36,020 bases of DNA from Plakobranchus ocellatus. Taxonomy: Eukaryota > Mollusca > Gastropoda > Plakobranchidae. Position numbers and translations under genes: made by a program. The first letter of the stretch is position 1. Every line of letters starts with the position of its first letter. The notes under the pieces were generated by a model, which saw nothing but the letters and a program-made list of their open reading frames with translations, searched no databases and was not told where the DNA came from. This document shows positions 28,804 to 36,020 of this stretch, piece after piece. The stretch is taken from positions 1,366,361-1,402,380 of the forward strand of contig BLXT01000847.1 of assembly GCA_019648995.1 (NCBI GenBank). Direction: 5' to 3'.

Positions 28804-29492
28804 TTCACTCACTGGCTTCTTTACCCACAACGTCTGTGGGAAAGTTTTGTGGATGGCAAAATACCAATCCCACAACTCCTGCATGTTACAATTTCCGAAT
28901 ATTTTTCCTATGTAAATATTGCAATAGTTGCAGTGTAAGTTACAGTGTCCATTAGCTTAGCCATTTAGCTTTCGAATGACATAGGCAAAGTTTGTTTCTG
29001 ATGATTAGTATGAGCTGGAGAGCAATTTTGCGACACCTCTAGCAGCTACCAGTTTCCGAATGATTTCTGGATGGAGTCTCGTAGATTTAGACTATGATGA
29101 AAGTTTAGACATTGATAGCATCGTGGGAAATGTAAAAGATCCACATTATGACCCCCAAAGCGTAAAAAGGCCAAGTCTAGTCTTCCCAAAGGTAGAGGGA
29201 AAGGAAAAGGTAGAAGCAAATCGAGCCTCACCATGGATAAGTGTAGATCTAAATCCCAGCCTCAAGTTGGAGCTAGATCTAAATCAATATCTAGATCTAA
29301 AAAATCAACCAAATGGCATCTAGACTCAAAAATTTTTGTAATATAATCTTTATTATCTTGAAAAAGTAGGGTACAAATTTCATAGGGTATACCTTTACTA
29401 ACAAATGCACAATGATTATTTGAAAAATACCCCCAAAATGTCTGGCACACAGGGAATTATTAGGGAAAAAAGTCTGGTAGTCAGTGAGTTAA
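28804..29492 (+). mobile_element. piggyBac-like non-autonomous element, copy B
   Basis: This is the inverted relative of 9656-10314. The right end is GTAGTCAGTGAG followed by TTAA (29489-29492). The left end CTCACTGGCTTCTTT is preceded by TTCA where TTAA is expected, one substitution. Inside, an ATG at 29060 opens an 87-codon frame with LDYDESLDIDSIVGN and DPHYDPQ, like an acidic piggyBac N-terminus. In another frame a basic run KGRGKGKGRSKSS follows, so a frameshift is likely. The DDE domain is absent. Confidence 0.72.
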
Positions 29493-29609
29493 ACATGAAG
29501 TAAAAAAAAAAAAGTGTAACCGTTTTGTCAAGTTTCCAATCTTGGGAAATTAACTGGAGTAGCTTTACTTTGCTACAATTGTGCTTTCTGTTTCTGTTAA
29601 ACTTTGGGG

Positions 29610-30280
29610 TCATCATCATCATCAGGTACCTTCTCTGGAACAGACATTGGCGATCATGTTCCTCCACCCATACCTATTCTCAGTTAACCTTATGAAGTTG
29701 TTATTGCTTCACTTGCCTATTGCCCATGACTTAAGATTTTCAATAAAAGTTATTTTCTGTCTACCTCTACTGCATTTGCCCTCAATCTTTCAAGTGATTG
29801 CTAAGTGTTCTTAACCCTTATGTCGGCAAATATGGCCTAAAAACTGTAGTTGCCTCTGTCTAATGGTTTTAATAAGTGATCGCTCAAGATTAGCCTCTTT
29901 CAGAACCAATTCATTTGACTTTTTTTCTGTCGATGATAGCCTCATCATTCTTCTGATAAACCACATCTCTAATGCTTCTAGTTTTTTTTCTATTTCTTTG
30001 TTTATTGTCCAACACTCACTACCATAACCATACAAAAGTACTGACCATACATATGTTTTAATACCCTTATTTTGGTTGTCTACTTATGTTTCATTTTTTG
30101 GAATGTATCTAAATAGCCATGGCTATTCTTTTACATATTTCACTGTGCATCTGCCATCTGATGTTATCAGGTAACCTAGATATTTGAATTTTGTAACTTG
30201 TTTGATTTTTTTGCCTTTGCTAACGAGATTGCATTTGGGGTTAGAGGATTTCTTTGAGATGACCATACATTCCATTTTCT
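29610..30280 (-). mobile_element. RTE-like LINE, 3'-end fragment
   Basis: Read on the minus strand: NPKCNLVSKGKKIKQVTKFK, YLGYLITSDGRCT, YGSECWTINKEIEKKLEALE, MWFIRRMM and RQRQLQFLGHICRHKG, interrupted by small deletions. The 3' end carries a GATGATGATGATGACC tail, the short tandem repeat typical of RTE-clade LINEs. It shares the 3' sequence of the copy at 6071-6850. Confidence 0.87.
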
Positions 30281-31001
30281 TTGGGGTAGACAGGAGTAAA
30301 AACATCTTCAATTCAACAATAGGCCTAGAGAATCTAGAATCTACTGAGAAAAAATGCACGCAATTGTAGTTAAAGGGAGAGACCTGAAGGCCTTGAAGTC
30401 CTCACCTACAGAGCTATCAACATTGAACATTTTTGGAACTCTGCCTTTGAGGCAGTCCAATCCTCGTTGGTTGCGCAAGGCATTACATTTATACCACAGA
30501 TAGCTTTGCCGATGCTGACAGGAGCTTTTTGTCATACAACATTGTGTTGTCTGAGAAGGGACAGATCTGTTGGAGAGCTTATTGAAACATCTTGTTTTTC
30601 TTTATTACAACAACTTTTCCAACAAAGTTGTTTTTTTTTTTTTTTTGGCCTGTTTTTCAATAAATACGATCTTTTTTTATGACTAATCCTATTTTATTTC
30701 TCCATTTAGTCAATCTATGTTCATTATCACTGCACATTTCTCTTTTATAAATCTGTTATTGTTTTTCTTCTGAAAAAAAATCGCAATTTTTTTGCAAAAT
30801 TTTCGCAACTTTTGCCAATTTTTGCTAGCAAAATTTGGGACTTTTTTTTTTTTAAAAAAAAACGGCCAGGCCAGTGTATTATTCTTTTATATGAACTTTT
30901 TAAAATTATAAATGGAAAATTACATTGCATTTTATCAGGTCTAGATTTATTTTGTATTATCAAACTTGAACTTTTATTCTATTTATTGTTGTCTTCTCAG
31001 C

Positions 31002-31184
31002 ATGACATGGTTTCCTGAAAGGAGACAGCCAACATGGCTGCAACGTTTTTGCGAAGCTGTACTTAAAAGTGGACCAGTTCCACGACATGTTGCTATCATC
31101 ATGGATGGAAACAGAAGATTTGCGGTGAAGAACAGTATGGAGAAATGTGAAGGCCATGTTAAAGGCTTTGACAAGCTAGCAGAG
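31002..31184 (+). CDS. DHDDS: DHDDS coding exon 1 (residues 1-61)
   Basis: DHDDS is the catalytic subunit of dehydrodolichyl diphosphate synthase. With NUS1 it extends farnesyl diphosphate by cis-condensation of isopentenyl diphosphate at the ER, making the precursor of dolichol for N-glycosylation. The exon encodes MTWFPERRQPTWLQRF, then GPVPRHVAIIMDGNRRFA with the catalytic Asp at residue 35 and the phosphate-binding GNRR, and EGHVKGFDKLAE. It starts one base after acceptor TTGTCTTCTCAG, so the leader lies on a separate exon. The start aligns with the human MSW start. Donor is GAG|GTTTGT. Confidence 0.95.
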
Positions 31185-32966
31185 GTTTGTTGTAAGGATA
31201 AATTGTAAATTTAGATACTTTTAAATGTCTGGGAAGCCTTGAGGTTCTTTAATGAGAGTAGTAAGCTAGTTTTTTATTTTAATATTAGTCTTTAAAAGAA
31301 AAAATCCAAATAAGGTGGAAGTCAAATTTTGAATATTTTTAACATTGAAACATCTGATTCTATTTGCTTGCAATGATGAAAATTCAATAAAGTTATCTTG
31401 GTTGTTTTAAGTTTTTGAAAAAAATGCTCTAAAGAAAAGGGGGAAAAATTTGATTGCTTATGTCAACAATTTCAAAGTTCTTACCTGTTTTAAATCCTTT
31501 ATTTACTGCTGAATATGTATCTTGCAAAAGTTGAATTTTGTACAAATGATTCACAAACTTTAATGGGTTAGTTAAGACCAAATATTTTTTAACTTCTCAT
31601 TTTTTTTGGAAAAAAAATGAGCTTTGAGAAGGTATCTAAAGAGGATGAAAACTTGATGAAAAATTTGATAACAGGCCTATATTTCAAAATCTCTACCTCC
31701 CTTTCTGAGTGCTTTATTTACCTGATTTTTAGTCCTAAACCCACTTGAAGTATTTATTGCATGAATTATGCACTTCTTTTGCTTTTTAGAGAGAGAAAAG
31801 TATACTTGATCGATTCCCAGAAAAAGAAATGTGAAAAAATGCAATATTTCTCATTGATACCAAAATTTTCATGGATGTGGAAATGGTATCAGTTTCTTTG
31901 TATGCTTTTGTTACATGCAATTGGAATCTATATCAACTAGTTTTAGCTATTTTTCATCAATTTTAGGCATGATTGGACATGCCTTCCTTTGATTTAACAG
32001 TAAAAATAAAAGATGATGTATTTTGAGAAAATAATGATAATGTGTGAAATATTCATACATTTCTAAAGAAACTTAGTTGCATTTTGCTCAATCCATGTCT
32101 TTTATCGCAAAAAAATAACTCCTCTGTGATGTATGTACTGATTTTCTTTATTGATATCAAGTTTACTTTTTTCTAGAAATTTGACAGTTTTCAATGGGGA
32201 TCAAAGCTGCTTTCAGCCATATAGAATAAGAAAGAAAATAATTTTAAAAACTTCTAAGATATCAAAGAAACCTCTATTATGTTTTAGATGATATCTTGCA
32301 GAATATGTCAATAAAGTTTCAAATAATTTTTAACTGCAATTATAGGAGAAGATAGAATTTGAAAATCACATCATTTGCTGATTGAAATTCAAGTTGGCAG
32401 CTCTTGCCATGGCAACCATAGATAAAAAAAAATGGTTCAGTAGTATTCCACCAAAAGGACCACAGCAAATTCATTTGGAAATGTTCAAAACACTTTTCTC
32501 CAAAAGTTTTTTTTTTATAAAGTCTCTTCTTTCTCCCCCGCCAATCGATGGACAGTTTTGTTATCTTTTTTTTTTTTTTTTGTAGAAGAAAAAAAATTCA
32601 GTCGGCCTCTTTTTAGGAGAATGTCTTCATCTGCATGGGAAATTCAGGGAAATTTTCAGTAACTTTACTTTATCTGGGTCTATGTTTATGCCTTAACTTA
32701 CTAAGAGCAAAGCTTGTGCAAAATTTGATTTGTGTGTGTGCTGTCGCCACTAGTTTGTTGTTGACAGTAATTCCAACTGAGCAAAAATTGTATCATTGAA
32801 ATGAGTTGGGCACAGTGTATTTGATGTTTTTGGACAAATAGTTTGAAAAAAAGAATGGAAGTCATAAAAATACAATGTGGGGATTGGCATGGCAAAACAG
32901 TAGTTTGACAAATTCATGATTTTGAAAAATCTTTGTTTGACCTAATCATGATCATATCTTAATCAG

Positions 32967-33364
32967 TACAGTGGAAACCTCATAATTTGAAGTGCCAGGG
33001 AATAGACCAAAACTTCGAATTATGAGACTTTAAATCTATGTTCGGTACCCCACTTTCCTCCCCTCACCCTAGTTTGACCCCTCCCCTCTCTAGCGTTGTT
33101 ATTAATGGCACTCTTAGAGTATGCCAGTTTTGTTAAAACAGTGATCAGCACTGTTTGGGAGTGGGGAGAGGAAAGCAATTTTTTTTTTTAATTGTGTTTT
33201 GTGGCGATGTGAACTTTGAATTATGAGAATCAACTCTATTTGACTTCGAATAATGAGTTGGAATTCGACAAAGCCAAATAAGAGAAAAAAAACTCAGATC
33301 GCAAATACTTTGATTTATGAGAAATTCGAATAATTGGACTTCAGTTTTTGAGGTTTCCACTGTA
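32967..33364 (+). mobile_element. pogo/Tigger-like MITE
   Basis: The 394-bp element begins CAGTGGAAACCTCA and ends TGAGGTTTCCACTG, a perfect 14-bp inverted repeat. TA lies on both sides (32967-32968 and 33363-33364). The CAGT(G/T)GAACCTC style and TA target match pogo/Tigger elements of the Tc1/mariner superfamily. Inside, TTCGAATTATGAGA-type words recur in both orientations, so much of the element can fold on itself. It has no coding capacity. Confidence 0.8.
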
Positions 33365-34479
33365 CTTCACTGATCTCAGGCTTTTTAGTTCTGTCATACC
33401 TAGGCTCTTGTGGGAAGATCAAAATCCTTCAGATTTCGAGACAAGTTTTGTTGTTTGTTTTTTTTTTAACCCCAAAACCGCATATTTTAAGCCTCTGCTC
33501 ATTGAGAAATAGGTGTTTAATCTGAAGTGATTGATTTTGCAATGGAGGTGATGTAGAAGTTAAGAGCTTGCTTGAATTCTACATATATGCAGGGTCAGAC
33601 AGATTGTTTTAGGGCAAAACTGAAATGTTCAATTGAACACCAAGAAGACTAATCTTTTTTCAGTACACCTTGGACATTTTTAAAAGGTTTTTTGGAGCAA
33701 AGGATATATAACAATGCTCTAGCCTACTATCTCGCCACTCACGCAAGTTATTCATATCTGTACAAAGCCAATTTCCCTATACACAACCCTCGTTTTGCCC
33801 CTTCTTCTCCCCACCCCACCACTTTTCGTTCTTGTTTGATTAGGGCAAGGTGTGAATCACAATAACCCAGCCTCATGGACTCGCAAAATCACGCTTGCTT
33901 GGCAAGCATGCATGAAATATATGCACTCTTTTAAAAGTAGAGGAGGGGGAAGGTAAAAGTGGTCACAGATGCTCGATTGTCTGGTCACATTCACTATCAG
34001 ACAAGTTGTCTACATACAGCCACTCTTAACTCCCCACCTACTGTCCATGTTTCTGCGGCTTTGGCGCTTTGATGCAGCATCAAGTTCTCCTATGCATCGG
34101 CTGTTTGTTGGCTGCCACCCCCTCTTCCTTTCCCCCTCTCTATTAATTATTTTTACCTTGGGTGCTGATGCTTTGCTCTACCTTACCCTTATAATGTAAC
34201 CTACTGCATGCAGTATCAATGATACCGAGTCTTGTGATCAATTTAAATTTCAACTAGATTTATCCTCAAACATGTAGAAAAGCATTTTATTGCAGGCTTG
34301 CCCACATTTGTGATTCGTTGGATCCAAGGAACCGGGGATTTTTTCTCGTTTGTTGAATGCATGGTGCTTTTTAAGTCCAAGTTTGATGGACTCTAGGTGC
34401 ACTGTATTGACCTTTGAATTGTTTTGTAATTTTTTTTTTTTAATTCAAAATTAAGGGACTCTCAGGTGGTCTCTTCTTC

Positions 34480-34620
34480 TCTAGGTGCCTGGTCTGGAAC
34501 AGACATTGGCGATCATGTTCCTCGACTCAAAACTATTCTCTGTTAACCTTTGTTACGTATTGCCCATGAGTTAAGACTTTCTTAGTGAAATTATTGTCTG
34601 TTTACCTCTAATTCTAGATG
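34480..34620 (-). mobile_element. short RTE-like LINE tail
   Basis: It matches the 3' end of the other copies: GGTCTGGAACAGACATTGGC, GATCATGTTCCTC, CTATTCTC.GTTAACCTT and TATTGCCCATGAGTTAAGA. Only about 140 bases remain. Confidence 0.7.
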
Positions 34621-34737
34621 CTCTTTAATTGAAAATTTAATTAAACCAAAAGTTAACTTTTTTTTCAATTTTGAAGAAATTGCATACTGTAAATTTTCAT
34701 TAAAAATTTGATGAAATTACATACTTTAAATTTTCAG

Positions 34738-34880
34738 ACTTTAGAGTGGTGTTTGGACCTGGGTATCACAGAAGTTACAGTTTATGCATTCAGCATTGAA
34801 AACTTTAAAAGGTCACCAGATGAGGTGAATGGGTTATTGGAACTCTCCAGACAAAAGTTTGCAAAACTGCTAGAAGAAAG
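34738..34880 (+). CDS. DHDDS: DHDDS coding exon 2 (residues 62-108)
   Basis: Encodes [20 protein letters not shown], then [20 protein letters not shown] and [18 protein letters not shown] is a conserved active-site region of cis-prenyltransferases. The exon is 143 nt; acceptor AATTTTCAG, donor GAAAG|GTACTA, with two bases carried over. Confidence 0.95.
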
Positions 34881-35304
34881 GTACTACCTACTTAATCATT
34901 TAAACATCTTGCAAATATGCAACACATAATTTAGTCTTTTTTTTTATATATAACGAATATAAAATATACATAAAATTTGTGTACTCACAAATCCTCTGTC
35001 ACCTTTGTATTTTCAGTGATTTTAAGTATAAAAGGGGTACATCACTTCTACATATGCTTAGGGTTTATTTCAATGAGCATATACAAGTGATGTATGTATC
35101 ACTCTATAAACGGATTGTCTATACTAAAATTGTTTCATTTGAATGGATGCATTGATGTTTCAATAATTTTCTTAAAGCATGACTTTTCATATGGAATTAA
35201 ATCTTTATATAGAGACAGTAGAGTTGTTAGGCATTTGTATGCTTTTTTTATTGTATTTTATCACTGTCTGCTGTTTCTGGATTTTTTTGCTTTTTGCTTG
35301 CTAG
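34881..35304. other. DHDDS intron 2
   Basis: A 424-bp AT-rich intron. Nothing was recognised. Confidence 0.6.
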
Positions 35305-35421
35305 AAATTTAATTCAAGAACATGGTGTGTGTGTTCGCATCTTAGGAGATATTGCTCTCCTGCCAAGAGATTTACAAGAACTCCTTGCAGAGGCAGTGAC
35401 TATTTCTGCAAATAATGACAG
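35305..35421 (+). CDS. DHDDS: DHDDS coding exon 3 (residues 109-147)
   Basis: Encodes NLIQEHGVCVRILGDIALLP, then RDLQELLAEAVTISANND plus two bases. It matches the animal DHDDS HGVCIRVLGDL.LLP.DLQELIA.AV. Acceptor is GCTTGCTAG and donor GACAG|GTATGT. The remaining half of the roughly 330-residue protein, including the C-terminal RXG motif that completes the active site, lies beyond the window. Confidence 0.95.
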
Positions 35422-35810
35422 GTATGTTTTTGTTTCCCTCTTTTTTTTTTTTTTGTGTTCATTTTATATATGTACAAATAGTGTGTTTACTTATGTCTTT
35501 CTTTTTGTTTTTTGTCTATTGAAATACCTACGATTGACATCATAAAGCCATGAATTTTTAATTTTGTAACAGAAAAATGAATTTTAAGATATCGAACATT
35601 CTAGATGAATATTTTGGTTAAACAGACTTGTCAACATTTGCGGGGAAAAAAAATCCAGTGAGCACCCATAAATTCCATTTGGGGGCAGCTATTCTAAATC
35701 TTAACCAATGGTTTCTTTGGGCAGAGGAAGAAAAAAATCTTCATTTTATTTTTTTGGATCAGTTAGATGTTGGCAACAATATTTTACTTCAATTCATTTA
35801 CCTGTCTAAA

Positions 35811-35905
35811 TACAGTCAACACTGCTTAAGTCGATGTCCAGGGGACATAATTAAAAAGATCGACTTACATAAAAAATCGACTTACGGTGATTTTTTTAGT
35901 TATCA
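35811..35905 (+). mobile_element. possible pogo-like element end
   Basis: TA followed by CAGTCAACACTGCTTAAG and TCGATGTCCAGGGGACATAA resembles the TA-CAGT start of pogo-family elements. Related TCGACTTAC words follow in opposite orientation (ATCGACTTACATAA, AATCGACTTACGGTGA). No matching right end was found in the window. Confidence 0.3.
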
Positions 35906-35921
35906 CCTTTGATGGAAGTAC

Positions 35922-35962
35922 CAACACACACACACACACATACTCTCTCTCTTTCTTTCTAT
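35922..35962. repeat. (CA)n / (CT)n microsatellite
   Basis: About nine CA units followed by CTCTCTCTCTTTCTTTCT. Confidence 0.9.
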
Positions 35963-36020
35963 ATTAATTTCTATACATACATACATATATTTTTTTCCCT
36001 TTTTTTTTTGTTAATTTGGG

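Larger units (their letters stand above)
27138..31001. other. intergenic region between divergent BRWD and DHDDS (with unplaced DHDDS 5' exon)
   Basis: This holds both promoters, whose core elements I could not identify. Recognisable contents are a piggyBac-like element (28808-29488) and a LINE tail (29610-30280). The 5' UTR exon of DHDDS must lie here or be very short. A GC-richer patch ending in TCGGG|GTGAGT at 28275 is the only attractive donor I noticed. From about 30340 to 30680 there is a GC-richer stretch ending in AATAAA that I do not recognise. Confidence 0.5.
31185..34737. other. DHDDS intron 1
   Basis: A 3.5 kb AT-rich intron containing a pogo/Tigger-like MITE (32969-33362) and a short LINE tail (34480-34620). 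A GC-richer interval at 33740-34160 has pyrimidine-rich stretches but no recognisable exon. Confidence 0.5.
35422..36020. other. DHDDS intron 3 (partial)
   Basis: AT-rich, with a possible transposon end (35811-35905) and a CA/CT microsatellite at 35922-35962. No exon was seen before the window ends. Confidence 0.5.

Noticed and set aside
33969..34199. 76-codon plus-strand frame in DHDDS intron 1
   Set aside because: Pyrimidine-rich intronic sequence, no family resemblance, and not needed between DHDDS exons 1 and 2, which join in phase.

Overview
This is AT-rich animal nuclear DNA carrying two divergently arranged protein-coding genes with introns, heavily invaded by transposons. Several things point to an invertebrate, probably a spiralian and perhaps a gastropod mollusc: RTE-type LINEs, a mariner, piggyBac-like and pogo/Tigger-like remnants, and many TCTAGATC words. 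That placement is inference. Two assembly gaps (35 N at 12915-12949 and 821 N at 23787-24607) hide sequence.

Minus strand, 27057 down to the left edge: the 5' part of a BRWD/PHIP-family gene (bromodomain and WD-repeat protein). Sixteen coding exons can be placed. Every intron is GT-AG, every phase agrees, and together they give 657 residues: the conserved N-terminal helical segment, all eight WD repeats, and the conserved block after them that ends in VPGREN. The bromodomain half lies beyond base 1. A 20-codon upstream ORF precedes the start codon.

Plus strand, 31002 to the right edge: the first three coding exons (147 residues) of DHDDS, the catalytic subunit of dehydrodolichyl diphosphate synthase. 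The DGNRR and [11 protein letters not shown] motifs are intact. The two genes lie head to head about 3.9 kb apart, and the 5' UTR exon of DHDDS was not securely found.

The introns hold most of the unusual material. (1) 12866-15656 is a 2.8 kb unit with 25-bp perfect terminal inverted repeats and a flanking ATAC duplication. It carries motifs of the type GGTGTCMC...GTAACGCACAGAAG towards both ends, and in the middle the last two exons and poly(A) signal of an unrecognised small gene. I take this as the best candidate for something undescribed. (2) 16690-20750 holds two decayed RTE-like LINEs joined tail to tail in one intron. (3) 23687-25016 is a mariner with 38-bp inverted repeats and an intact D34D catalytic end, its 5' half hidden by N. 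(4) Two copies of one TTAA-flanked piggyBac-like family lie at 9656-10314 and 28808-29488, with a possible third relic at 8827-9574. (5) 32969-33362 is a pogo/Tigger-like MITE with TA duplications. Further LINE tails lie at 6071, 29610 and 34480. I saw no tRNA, rRNA or CRISPR.
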